DNA of 64,000 nucleotides from Haemonchus contortus (Eukaryota; Nematoda; Chromadorea; Rhabditida; Trichostrongylidae), in assembly GCA_000469685.2 (NCBI GenBank), contig LS997566.1, positions 47,014,373 through 47,078,372 of the forward strand, given 5' to 3'. Numbering within the stretch: position 1 is the first letter of the stretch; each line of letters starts with the position of its first letter. Both the position numbers and the translations under genes were made by a program. The notes beneath the pieces were generated by a model. It saw only the letters and a program-made list of their open reading frames with translations. It had not been told where the DNA came from and made no database searches. Below are positions 51,940 through 63,520 of this stretch, one piece after another.

Positions 51940-53831
51940 TGTCCCATTAGATTTCCATTGTCAAATATTCATGAAGTTTTGGCATTTCGACAGCTTCGCC
52001 TGTCGAAAAAAACCTAAAACCACATTGTTACATCATAAAAGTCATCAAACTAACGTCATCTTCCCCATCTGGTTGCCATTGCGCTGAAAAAACCCGCACA
52101 TCCCTCCAGAAAAAACGTCGACCTACCACAATTTTACTAATGCGAATTTCTGCCCCACCAGTGAACGGCATTTTGGGGTTCCTGAAATAGACTGGGAACT
52201 AGCATTAACAAGATGAAAATGGGTTGGTTCTAATTTGAATCGAGATGACCGAGTTTGGCGTTTCTGGTGAAAGTTACAGTACTGGGGAGAAAATATGCCT
52301 GGGCAAGTATCATTAGGTAAGGGGATAGTGTCCGTTCTGGGAGATAATTTAGAGAATCTTCCAGAATTTCATGAGAGCCCTCATACTGTTCCTACTATTG
52401 AAACCACAGCGTAAATTCGAGATATTTCCCTCGCTTTTCTCCGAGTTTCTCCAAAAACTTCCTTGACTTTAAACCCCGTCTTCGTGGCCTTCCAAAATCT
52501 TCCGGAAACAAGTAAAATCGTATTTAGTAGTTTTGGGAGGGGATGGGAATTGCCTGGGGTTGGCAACCTGCCACATCTTTTTTCCATCAACCGACGATCC
52601 CATAAAGTGCTTTCGCTGAGAATGACAGTTTCCTTTTCTGGATATGAATGAAGCTGATGAAAGTTCATGCTTATAAGTACGAACTCCCATAACAATGATT
52701 CACTCTTTATCACGTCCCCCATTTTGCTTGAATCACGTAGTTCTCGTAGTTCTTTGGAGTCGATAATGTTCCGAATTTTAAGTTTTCCAAAAATTCTGCT
52801 AAGAACTAGATTATATGTGGCTTCTCGTCGTATAAAAACCTACCGTCGATGCTAGAAAGCAATTCTTTTTCTTTCTAGTATCGACGGTACGTTTTGCTTG
52901 CTCGAAAGCAATTCATAGCTTTCAGGGGATTCGGGGAAGCTGAAACCCCTTTCGTTGTTCCAGTCTCAACTAATCAGGTACGTGCTCGGGATATTTTTTG
53001 GAAAATCAAAAATCGTTGCTGACCCTCCATATAAAAGTTATGCCTGAAAAGTGCTCCTAGGAGGCTTGAAGCGATAGGGATCCTTTAAACAGATGAAAAC
53101 ATTTGGATCACTATTTCTTTTTTTGACCCTAGTAGGATGCTATTCTGCAAAACTGATAGTACAGGTTTGGAATGCGCTCCGGTAACAGCATAGCTGGACC
53201 CTTTTAAAGAGTTTTTCACGATTTTTTGTAAATTCAAGAAAATAGGGCAAAAGTATAGCCATCCAGAGAGTTATTCGATTCCTGGCATGGCAATTATATC
53301 CACACTTCCGTTACAAACAGGTTACCAAGTGTCTTGGAGAAATCTTATCGCTTACATGACATCCTGTTTTGGACATGAGCGAATCGTAGTGCCTCGTAGA
53401 CACCAGAAGACTGGGAACACTTGAGTCTTTCCAAAAGAACCATCATCTATTTCCTCCAAGGACGATTTTCAATTTTCCAGCTTCTTCTCAAACTGATGAT
53501 GGCAATTTACTTTTTTGGAATCGTAAATAGGCTTCTCGAGTGTAATTTGCTTAAGATTTTCTGACTTGATTTTGATGTCGATGCCGTTAACATCCTGAGC
53601 GGAACCGTTCATTAATTGCCCCTTCCCGTGTCTAGGGTACAGGAAATCTGGGAGTTGGAAGCGGATGAAAGAGCTCATGTTTTTCGCATCTCCCTACTGG
53701 CTGTAGCAAGACCTGAGGAATGAAACCAAACAGTTCAGGGGCAATTTTCCCGGGAACGCCATGTACGGCTATCTCTAAACCTCGGCATAGTGTGAACGTT
53801 GATTTTCTCTGCTTGACGAGGTTGATAAATT
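51940..53831. other. Intergenic with two hairpins
   Basis: A perfect 9-base stem (TTTCGACAG/CTGTCGAAA, 51985-51993 and 52000-52008) has the loop CTTCGC. A much longer hairpin lies at 52835-52895 and is listed separately. Open frames at 52381-52722 (minus) have no recognised motif. Confidence 0.45.
52835..52895. repeat. Long near-perfect hairpin
   Basis: Arms TACCGTCGATGCTAGAAAG (52841-52859) and CTTTCTAGTATCGACGGTA (52871-52889) pair over 19 bases with one mismatch. They extend by AAAAC/GTTTT after a C-C mismatch. The loop is 11 bases. The word GAAAGCAATTC at the left arm/loop recurs at about 52904. No target duplication was recognised. Confidence 0.7.
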
Positions 53832-53886
53832 CCTTTATTTCGGCTTACGTTTCGGCGTGGATCGCCTTCTTCAGAGCCTGGAAAGG
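53832..53886 (-). ncRNA. Candidate hammerhead ribozyme of a Penelope-like element
   Basis: On the minus strand the stretch has all hammerhead parts in order. Stem I is an outer CCTTT with AAAGG, an internal loop, and inner GGCT with AGCC. The core is CTGAAGA (CUGANGA). Stem II is GGCG-ATCCA-CGCC, followed by core GAA. Stem III is minimal (AC with GT), then cleavage base A at 53846. One extra A (53867) sits between the core and stem II. It lies about 180 bases downstream of, and in the same sense as, the GIY-YIG reading frame. Hammerheads are known in the terminal repeats of Penelope-like elements, often with a very short stem III. Activity is untested. Confidence 0.7.
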
Positions 53887-54064
53887 ACGAAGCAATTTAT
53901 GACTACCCGACCAAACGCCTCAACTACAATACGGAAATTCGACACCTCAGAGGTCATCACGTAATTGTAAGTTGGGCCACTTACCGTAGATCAGTCCGAT
54001 CCTCGCGACCACTTGGAAGCCAGCAGCGGAGCAGTGAGCTTTTCCGACTGGATGTGATTCAGAC

Positions 54065-54700
54065 TCACTGGTGGAAGGCCAACCTTATATACGGCCTCAG
54101 CTCCCGCGTGATTGTGAGGCATTCTTCCCTCCGGTTCAGTTTTCGCCTAGTGACCTGGATCCAGAATGCCTCGAGGATTTTTCGTGCGGGTGTTTGTGAT
54201 TCTCGCGCCAAGACCTCGGCCGTGACCTCGAAGTCGGCTCCGTTATGAGTTTCCACCCTGTGGGCGCCTAAGGCAGTTGACATGCGTGACCTGACCTTGC
54301 CCTCTAAGTGCTCCTTGATGCGTACGCATAGCGGTCTCGATGTTTCGCCGATGTACACCTCTTCACAGCTGCAACATGTGATCTTGTAGACCACCCCTGC
54401 GATAGTACAGCCGCCTTCCTTGCCGGATGGGCAGACCACACAATTAGGGGTGGTACATGAGCGGTCGTAGAGCCTATTGCGAACCAGCCGATGCTTCAGG
54501 TTGTAGGGGGGTACATTCAAAATGGCAACTAGATTTTCCAGACCCGACCTCCTCAGACACTTCCTTATGGAAGTGCTAACCTCATCAGAGACGAATAGAA
54601 CAGTTCCCGGGAACCTTCCAGACACCTTGGTGAGGCTTAAAAAGCTGGAATCCGGCGTATACCGTTTTCGCCTAGATTCAGACGGTACAAACTCCCGGCT
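54065..54700 (-). pseudogene. Penelope-like element C-terminal fragment with GIY-YIG endonuclease
   Basis: The frame is open from about 54,700 to TGA at 54065. It encodes a linker (VSTSIRKCLRRSGLENLV, then LKHRLVRNRLYD and CxxCxxCPSGKEGGC) and then a GIY-YIG nuclease domain: GVVYKITCCSCEEVYIGETS, RPLCVRIKEHLEG and the downstream catalytic-type Glu in ARKILEAFWIQ. This linker plus nuclease order is that of Penelope-like retroelements, where the nuclease nicks target DNA. No reverse transcriptase is found upstream, so the copy is 5'-truncated. The nuclease part itself has no stop or frame change. Confidence 0.85.
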
Positions 54701-57700
54701 TCACTAGTACTCCTTCGTAGATCGAATAGCTTGCTACTTTGGCATTGGTATAGGAAGGGACCCTGAAGACTTCCCACTTCCTTCTGCAGAAGATACGAAC
54801 TCAACCAATTTGAGGCCGCCATCTTCTCCCCTCCCCATCCTGTCCGATCTCGAATTTCATAGCCATAAATCCGTCATGAGCCTATTGCCCCTCATTCGGG
54901 CATGACCAGTGGAACTGGCAGGTAGTCGCTGAATAAACTGAGTGACTTATAATGATTGCCTACTATGCATTTAAGTGGACGTATTTCAGGTGGAGGCAGC
55001 TAATGGCCCCTATCGTTCCGCTAAAAAGTTCTACTCCCTCTTATCGGAGAGAATAATCCCTTCAGCGGTAGGGTAGAGGGGGGGGGTGTCCCAGAAGAAG
55101 TTGATTATATTGGAATGAAATTTTGTGAGTAGCTACCTGATATTTATTGCTTATTTTCCTAACATTGTAATGACTGCTCCAGAGAAGAGAGCTAAATTGA
55201 TGAGGCTAATAGGCCAGCTACTTATAGGCCCGAACATACTTTTGCACTGGCAGAGAACTGAACTCGATGCTCTTCCTTCTATGTCCCTTTACTCCGTCAA
55301 CTTCCTTTATGGGCCTGGGACGAGGTTCAAAGCCACCCACCCCAGTGGCCCCATGTCTGAGCAACGGCCTTGTTCGTTACAGAATGGGACAGGTAAAATA
55401 ATTGCAGTTCCGCAACGTTACGGAAACTGCTCCTGAAGCAGAGGGGAGAAATGAACCTCGTTCAAAGTTACTTCCTTTTTCTGAGGAAGCCATCGATACA
55501 TCCGCTAATTTCTTCACTTCATCGTCCTATTAGTTACTCACTTTAATTTCCGTTCAATTTTACATCAGCTACCTAGTAAAGTGACCACTAATAAAACTTT
55601 TCCTTGACAGTCCAATTCCACTACGTCCCTTGGCTCGACTCATCCTTCCTTCACATAGCCATCTTCTCTAACCTGTCCGAGAACTGAGCTATAAATTTTA
55701 CTTCAACCCAGTAACCCTGTTTGATTTGATGTTTGTTCTACGGGTCGAAGCGATTCGGCCAGTGACTGGAGGAAAGAGTATTCCAGAAGTCCTCAAGTTT
55801 TGAAAGGGAACCGCTGAAAAATAGACGTTCTGTGGAGAAATGTAGACAGTACTATCTTCAAATGCTTGCTATCAAAAGACTCATAGTCAATATACTCGAT
55901 CATTCCTAACTACACGAATGCGACTGCCCCAGCATGGGTGATGATTAAATGGAGCGTAGGAGTTTGAAGAGTTTCAGATGCATGGCGTATTCTGAGGGAA
56001 ATTCATCTTACACAAAGAAATACTCCCATCTTTCCTTTTAGCCTGAAAGCTTTCCAGGGCATTGCCTCATTTATGTAGGTCTTCAATAGGATTAGAAGGG
56101 GACTTCCTTGTTTCCTTGGTGGAACGTTGCTTTGCAGCTTTAGTATATGCCTGATACATCCCCCAGCTGTTCCTGCCATTCATACCATAAAGATCCTTCA
56201 CAAATATCCTTTGGCCTTCTTCCATTTCATTCTTTTTCTTTTTTACCATCCATACATTTTCCAAAAAAACCTTTCCGATTTGATCTGCTATTTTATGTGT
56301 TTAGCCCGAAGGCTCATGCTTTCGGCCGGAAGTTTACAGACCCAAGTCAAGTATTCGGGAGGTGCTATTCTTTACGAAATGAGCTCCGAGTTATGCAGTC
56401 ACCCGGCCAAAGCTATGCAGCAATCATGGAAGAGCTTTCTGTCACGATTCCGTCAATTTTTGAAGAGATTTGGAGGCTCATGTTGTCATGATGGGGAGCG
56501 GTTTGGTCCTTTTTGTTGCTCATCGCGTCAATTGCTCTGAGATGTAATCCGAGTCAGTTCTACATATGAAGCCAAATGCTGAAGTTCTGTCATACGGGAA
56601 CTTCAAACTTCAAAGAAAAAGTCCAGTGAGGATGTTGAAATCCACAAGAGGAAGCTTCGTTTTCAGTACCGCAGGGCTTGACAGTACTATCGAATGATCG
56701 TAGGGCTCTATCGTGCAATGGAGTAAAAAGGCATTTAGGAACGGATCCTAGAGGAGTTACATGGCAACAGGTTGAGGCATCATTGGCCGGAATGGCCATT
56801 TATCACCATGTTGTGCTGAAGACGTACCGATCAGTCCACGACGGCTATTTTTTGGTTCTCACTGCAGAGGTACGGTAAATTAGTGGAGGATAATTCGTAA
56901 CTTCTTCAATGGCTAGCTCGGCGAAAAAAATTGAATGGCTTGGATCAGAGCTTCATTCCTGAATGAGGACCGTGAACCCCCACAGCTTAGTTTCATTAGA
57001 GGTTGTCCCAGGTTGTTCGTTGAAAATGGGTTATGTAGCTAGGGATGCAATATGGAAGACGCTTGCTTTTCAAGCCCACGCCATCACAGCCATCTGCCGC
57101 AGAAGACTCATCCCCTCTCCAGACGAGGTCCTTCAGATGAACAAAGGTCATCTGCAGGATCTGCCGCCCAAGTATAGGCGTGCAACAGTCCGCCGATTCG
57201 TACTGTATGCTTCAGAAACGCCTCCGTTCCGCACCGGTTGGTAAAGGAGCAACGGGGGACGACTGGTAGGTTTCTACGGAACGTGTAAACCTGCACAATA
57301 ACTAGGTATTTCCCGTTTGATAACAATGTTGAGAATTTGGAATGGTAACTTCTGGAGCAGGTCGAGCTGGAAACCGCCACCGTATTTCTACAGGTTATAA
57401 ATGGAAAGCGGGCGTAATATTCACTCCATCGGCTCCCAGGCGACCTCCCAATCCGACGACGACTGCACTGCATTGACGTATATGCTGTGCCTAAGCATCT
57501 TAAGTCTGCCCGGATATCATCGTTGAATTTTTCCCGTACCCGTAACCTGTCTGAATCCAAAGAGATTAGTAAATGCTCCTATCTATTTCCACTTTTATCA
57601 TCCGAACAGAAAGAATGGCTTTTCCCAGTTCCTCGACGGACGGAGTAGCAAGAGATGTCAATTCAGATCTCCGGATGTTTCCGGATCTCTGAGATTTCGC

Positions 57701-58968
57701 GGACAAATAAGAGCAAAGGCAGTCCGAACGCTGATTTCTTCGTCTTTCTGAACAATGAAAAAGTAGTTGACTACTCCGCCTCGTGCAAGCCATTGTGATG
57801 GGAAAGTTTCCTGTCATACAAAACCCCCTTTCTCTCTTTCTACCTTCCCACTTGTGACAGAGCCCCGCTCGAGCAATATGCCCAACTTTCTGTGTAGGCA
57901 GCCAAACTCCTTGTAAGAAAAACTGTTGAGATTGGGACACTTGAGCTCTCCACTCGAAACTCATGCTTCACTGAACGTGCAACTGCGGGAAAGGGAAGGT
58001 TCTGTTAATTCGACCAGCCACGAATCAATTTTAAAAGGTGGCCTCTAGAATTAGGTAACTACTGCTCATTGCGTGATCGAGTAAATCCAGTCAACCCGGA
58101 AAAACACCTGAAAACCAATTCCCCGGCGTGAGTAGCCAGCCAAACTTCTTAGGTTGCTTCTCGGGTTGTTAATTGGTATATTTGGCTTATTCCATTAGAT
58201 AAATATGTAAATATTTTACCTGCTCCTATGGAATTTACGTTATGCACCCGTCAAGCCCACCATTCTACCTTTCTATCTACCTATTTATTTATCCGATACT
58301 AGCTTTTCTTAGAAAATTCGTTTGTTCTTCCTATCTATCCATGTTGCATCGTGCTCGTAGGTTGAAATTTAAATGTAAATAAATAAAAAAATAAGAAACA
58401 TACTTTAATGCTCCTGATAACCAACTAGACTTATTCGAACCCCTTTCGTCTAGGGAAACTCGGGAGTCATAATCTTCTTGTAGCCACTTCTTCTTGAATC
58501 CGGGCTATTCAACTTCCCGGAAGGACTAGGAGCTTTTTTGAACAGACTCGTGAACGAGGCTTGAAAAGCCCTACTTCGCTTTCCAGGGATCTGAATTAAT
58601 CACTTTTCGAGTTCTTCAATTACTTATGCAACAACTGTAAGCCAACACGTAGTTTGGGAAGCTTTTTCAATGGACGGCTCACTACTGCCATGAAACTAAC
58701 CAACCTTGCCGTTTATTCCAAAAAAGTTAAAAATAAGTAAACTATGCATAGCCAGTAACCTTCCTTCTGAAGTCAAGTCATCGACTCATTGTCCATCTTG
58801 GTGTTACGTTCTGATCCCATTCTCGCCTGATCAATTCTCATCCCATCCACACTGACCTTTCGTTGGCCCCTCTCTCCATCAGATCTGTACTTGTTGTCGT
58901 GTTTTCGGGTAAAGGAAGGCCTCATAAATGAGCACTACTTCTCACTTTCAGAGACGAGCCCATTCAGC
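54701..58968. other. About 4.3 kb without a supportable gene
   Basis: Several long chance-like frames overlap in different phases (56127-56540 plus, 57108-57560 minus, 57566-57964 minus) with no recognised domain. An A/T-rich stretch near 58,360-58,400 (AAATGTAAATAAATAAA) could be an old LINE tail. Just before 58,951 the sequence TCTCACTTTCAG is a good acceptor for the next gene. Confidence 0.4.
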
Positions 58969-60551
58969 ATGCACGCCGCCGTATTGCTTCTGGTTTTTGT
59001 CGTGTTGGAGCAAAGTGCACTCGGATTTGGTGTAGGTAGGTGTTGTTTTTCTGAAAATGCTCGAATTTTTTAGCTTCCAAAAATGACGGCCCAATGAAAC
59101 TACATATAGGTATACCTACAGTAAGTCTAAGTAAGTATGTATGTGCAGCTGAATAAACTCAAACTTGTGGGATTTCCTATTTCCTTCACCGACTATAAAA
59201 AGCTCTTGCTTGGATTGGAACCGAATTTTTCGATTGACCGCTATTCCCGCCCGTTTTGAGGTGTAGATTATACTATTCAGGATGCCGATAGACCAACAAC
59301 GAGTTATCCGCTTTTCTTCATGCATAGCGAATGATCACTTTGCAGCTTTATGGCTTTCTAAACACTAATGACCTCTATAGTGGGAGGATGTATGACGATG
59401 ACCACTTTGATCGATGGAAAGTTAGCAAAGGTCGGACAACCTACGTAGATGGCGGATCGGTCCCATACATCGTGCACGAGCTAAGCTTGGTTGACGGGCA
59501 ATAGGGCCTAGACAACTCAAATGGTTAGGGTTATCAGCGCTTATTCGATAGTAGAACCACAATACTGAGGAGACTCCATTTTTTTCTTGCTATGAAAGTT
59601 TTGTGAAGGTTTCTCTACTTACTTTTATTTGGGATGTATAGCACTAGCTGTTGGTTTAAGAACTCAACGCATGGTTCCACTGCTAGATCGAATTCCGCCC
59701 AAATCATACTACCTCAATAGCTTTGTAAGAGTTTATCACCTCTTAGTAGGAGGCCCTTATACTCCTCCTGGTCTTTTCCATGACCACGTTCCGGATCAGC
59801 GCTGGAGGCAGCGGTCATGTTTTTGCGACACGTTTGGTAAGAAAATGAATTGGAAGGAGCTTAAGCGAATGTTTTAAATGAAAAAACACTGCTTGAACAT
59901 CGGCCAGGGTTTTTCTGATCAGGATTGGCAACCAAAACTAACTCCGCATCCCTGGGAGACCCCGACATAGAGCACATCACTGACAGGAATGATGAGCGTG
60001 CTTTATACTTTTCATTGAGTTGGAAAAATCACAAACTTTCAGATCCTAGTTCGATACTGTTCGCAATATAATCCAAGGTCTGGGTCTGCTCCCATAGTGC
60101 ACGCCATGCACTCGACTTTCTTACACGACTGTAAACTTTACTTTTCTTCTACAGCTTGGCTCAGTGCTGTGCTTGAATGTTCTCATCTGCCATCCTCTCT
60201 CCTTTTATCATTCTAATCCGTCCAATAGGTCAGAAAGGAAGGATGGAAGACCAATTAGGCTTAGAAGGAATATCCATGGATCCGTTTTTTAACTATATGG
60301 GTCTCCATCTATAACCTGCGCTCACATTTTAAAAAAATAAAGCACTTTTATATATTTTAGACATCAACCTGCCTTACCGATATAGTCGAATGTTCGGTGA
60401 TCAGCCCCTGTCTGCGTTGGGCAATGTACAGAATGTGAAACGACGACCGAGTTCCGAAGATGACACCTTCCAACGTTATCTCGGATTTGGTGCCAACAGC
60501 ATATTCTCGCCACGATTCGGCTTCAATGAATACCGACAGGACTGGAAGTAA
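58969..60551 (+). CDS. Small secreted protein, possible peptide precursor
   Basis: Two exons, 58969-59035 and 60361-60551, join in phase (donor GTAGGT, acceptor TATTTTAG) to 85 residues. Residues 1-19 form a signal peptide (MHAAVLLLVFVVLEQSALG). The mature part begins with FGVDINLPYRYSRMFGDQ. A basic KRR at 49-51 could be a proprotein-convertase site, leaving a 34-residue C-terminal peptide starting PSSEDDTFQRYLGFG and containing FSPRFGFNEYRQDWK. There are no cysteines and no amidation glycine at a cleavage site. An acceptor (CACTTTCAG) 19 bases before the ATG suggests trans-splicing or an upstream untranslated exon. A polyadenylation signal AATAAA lies at 60605-60610. The 1.3 kb intron might hide another exon. 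I do not recognise a family. Confidence 0.68.
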
Positions 60552-60604
60552 CGGAAACGTTACTGCGATACATGGAACATCTTACAAACATCTACTATTT
60601 TGTC

Positions 60605-60610
60605 AATAAA
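60605..60610 (+). terminator. Polyadenylation signal of the small secreted protein gene
   Basis: AATAAA lies 54 bases after the stop codon, a usual distance in nematode genes. Confidence 0.55.
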
Positions 60611-62090
60611 AATGTTGGAGTAATTGAACATGCTTACATATTTGCAGTGTACCTCAAGTGGGTAAATGATGTGTGAGCAAATGACAAAATAGGGACGAGT
60701 TGCTCAGGGAGAATCGAATGAATGGTGATTATGATTGGTACCCTCAATCAAGTGAATAAAATTTAATGTGCTTATTACATTTTTAATTAATTAATTAATA
60801 TTTTACTGGGAATGCTCTCCAAAGAGTTCATCACGAGGCCTTTGCTTGGAATTAGTTAAAATTGCATGAATTTGTTGAGGCTTTCATTTTGCGCTGTCAT
60901 TTAGTTGGAAGTAATTCGACTGATTCTTTGCGTTCATCTGAATTTACGCGAAAGAAGTAGAGAAATGGCTCCTAAACAAAACTCTCAAAAAAACGTATGG
61001 TAACTGATAGGCGAAATTTTTGGCGCGGGCCTAACTTGATCAGTGCCTAGACGAACCCCAATCGAACAAAAAGCCCCGAGTAAATTCAACTATTGAAGTT
61101 AGGAGGTTAGTTTTTGTTGATTTTTAATGAAATCGTTGCCTACAGAGATTCTCAGCTTGTTTTTTCCCCTCCACAGGCAAGGTCGATTGGAGTCGCTACC
61201 GTTCCAGACCGTTACCCTCTGAGAACTGTGAAGCCTTTCAACTCTGAGGGACCACGAAACTGATCCAGGAATCGTATGAAAGTACATATAACAGCCATCA
61301 CTTAGAAGTTACTTTTAAGGATAAATTCCTATCAAACCTTGCTCCAACACCCAGATCCCTATTTTTTCTTTGAACGGGACCCAATCTTGATGAGCATCAG
61401 TGTGGGTAGATTCTTGAGCATTTTTCAATCACTTCCAAAGCTTAGATATCGGTTGAGGAAATCCTCCAACCCTTTACTTCCAAACCCAGTCACACAAGGG
61501 GAAAATGGGCTTTTTGTTATTCGTACAGGTTCCGAAATGTACATGGTCTCTGCTAGCCCTTTTTAAAGATTCAGGGCATGTCAGCACTTCTCAGTAATAA
61601 AAATATAGGCAGCGGTATACGTGATTTCGAATAGTGTTCGGACGGACCTATGGTCCATGAAGGAGTTACACCTTCCTCCCTGCATTGGACTACACTTTCA
61701 CGCTATCTCAGGGATCGTACAAGCTTATTAGCGTTTGGAATTGGTAGAACTCCCGACTGGACGAATTATAGGATTTCACAAGAATTGACTTCAAATAGAA
61801 ATGACCCAAAAGCTGTGACAATGCGAAAACAGGTATGAACAACGAAAATCACAATAGGAAATGATAAGGGATACTAGTGAAATAAAATTTAGAACAAAGG
61901 CAAGGAGGAGAAACCTTGGGAAGGCATAAGGTACAATGCCCAAGTGGCGACTGAAGGATTGGTTGGATTCGTCCGGCGGGAAAAGGTGGGAGAATCAGAT
62001 CACTTGGAAGGAATCTTGACCTTCTGCTTTGGAATGCGCTCGCTCATTCGATTTTCAATCATTTTTGTACCACTTATCACTTATGATAAA
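60611..62090. other. Intergenic, nothing recognised
   Basis: Contains a short TTAA-rich run near 60,781-60,800 and unsupported short frames. Confidence 0.45.
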
Positions 62091-63443
62091 CCAGGCGGCT
62101 ATGCACGCTCTCGCGCGCGCTAGGGGCTCTAGCCATGAGAGGCGGAGCCGCATGAGCTGATTTTCATTATAGACCTTTATCGGATTTATGACTTTTCGCT
62201 CAAACCCCGCCCCTTGTGGGCGGAGTCTGGTTCTGCTACCCACCATAAGTTTTGCCACCATGGCGCCTGTACCCCTACCAACTTTGAACTTTCTAGGTCC
62301 ATGAGGACATGAGTAATGAATTTTCGCCCAAACCCCGCCCATTGTGGGCGGAGTCCGGTCTTGCCCCCCACCATAGGTATTCCCATCCTGTCGCCTGTAC
62401 TCCTACCACGTTTGAACTCTCTAGGTCTATGGGGACAGGAGTTATGAGTTTTCGCACAAACCCCGCCCCTTGTGGGCGGAGTCTGGTTCTACCACCCACC
62501 ATAAGTTTCCCCATCGCGGTTTCTGTACTCCTACCAAGTTTGAACTTTCTAGGTCCATTGGGACAGAATATGAATTTTCACCCAAACCCCGCCCCTTGTG
62601 GGCGGAGTCCGGTGTTGCCACCCACCATAGGTGTTGCCATCCTGTCGCCCGTACTCCTACCAAGTTTGAACTTTCTAGGTCCATGGGGACGGGAGTTATG
62701 AATTTCCGCACAAACCCCGCCCCTTGTGGGCGGAGTCTGGTCCTGCCATCCACCATACGTTTAGCCACCATGGCGCCTGTACTCCTACCAAGTTTGAACT
62801 TTCTCGGTCCATGGGGACGGGAGTTATGAATTTCCGCACAAATCCCGCCCCTTGTGGGCGGAGTCTGGTTCTGCCACCCACCATGAGTTTTGCCTCCATG
62901 ACGCCTGTACTCCTACCAAATTTGAACTCTCTACGTCCATGGGAACCGGAATTATGGATTTTCGTATATAAATGTAAGAAGGGATGTGAGCTTCGAAGCA
63001 CGCTCCGCCCATTGTGGGCGGGCCTCCGCTGACGTCATTTATGCTGGAGACACCCCCGACAATGCTCCTCCCACATCAACTTTTTCCTGCTCTGTTGGCT
63101 TTTTCCAAACCGAGTTATAAATGTTTTCATAAAGCATTGCATTTTTGGAGAACGCCCCGCCCATCGGGGGTGGGTCTCCCCAGTTCGACCTAACTTACCA
63201 ATGCACACCTCAAGCCACCTTTAAACCCCAATTTTGAGGCCGTCTTGTGGCTGAATTTGAAATCATGGTCCTCGGTAGGGCTCATTTCGAGGCACGCCAC
63301 GCCCACTGTGGGCGGGGCTCCGCCAAGCTGATGTGTGTTTTATACTTCTCGAGACCTGGCCCACCCATCCCACACTTGACCCGGTCTCTCCAGGCAGATC
63401 TAAAGGAGCTAAGGAATTTCGTGACAGACATACAGACAGACAG

Positions 63444-63497
<54 letters not shown>

Positions 63498-63520
63498 TAA
63501 GCGCTTTATAGTAAGTAGGA
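62091..63520 (-). mobile_element. Non-autonomous Helitron, copy 2
   Basis: Same ends as copy 1: minus-strand start TCCTACTTAC after host A (63521), end CTGG before host T (62090), with the same terminal hairpin and internal tandem units. It is 1430 bases against 1438 in copy 1, which is accounted for by two CAGA units. A substitution is visible at about 62,997 (CGAAGCACGC against CGAGGCACGC). The flanking sequences are unrelated to copy 1, so it arose by transposition and not by local segmental duplication. The near identity implies recent movement. Confidence 0.87.
63429..63498. repeat. (CAGA)n microsatellite inside Helitron copy 2
   Basis: CAGA tetranucleotide run, slightly shorter than in copy 1. 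Confidence 0.9.

Noticed and set aside
51838..51950. TDRQTDRQ-type repeat protein
   Set aside because: It is translation of the (CAGA)n microsatellite.
56127..57964. Overlapping 110-150 codon frames on both strands
   Set aside because: No domain, signal peptide, splice structure or repeat pattern supports any of them, and they overlap one another in different phases.
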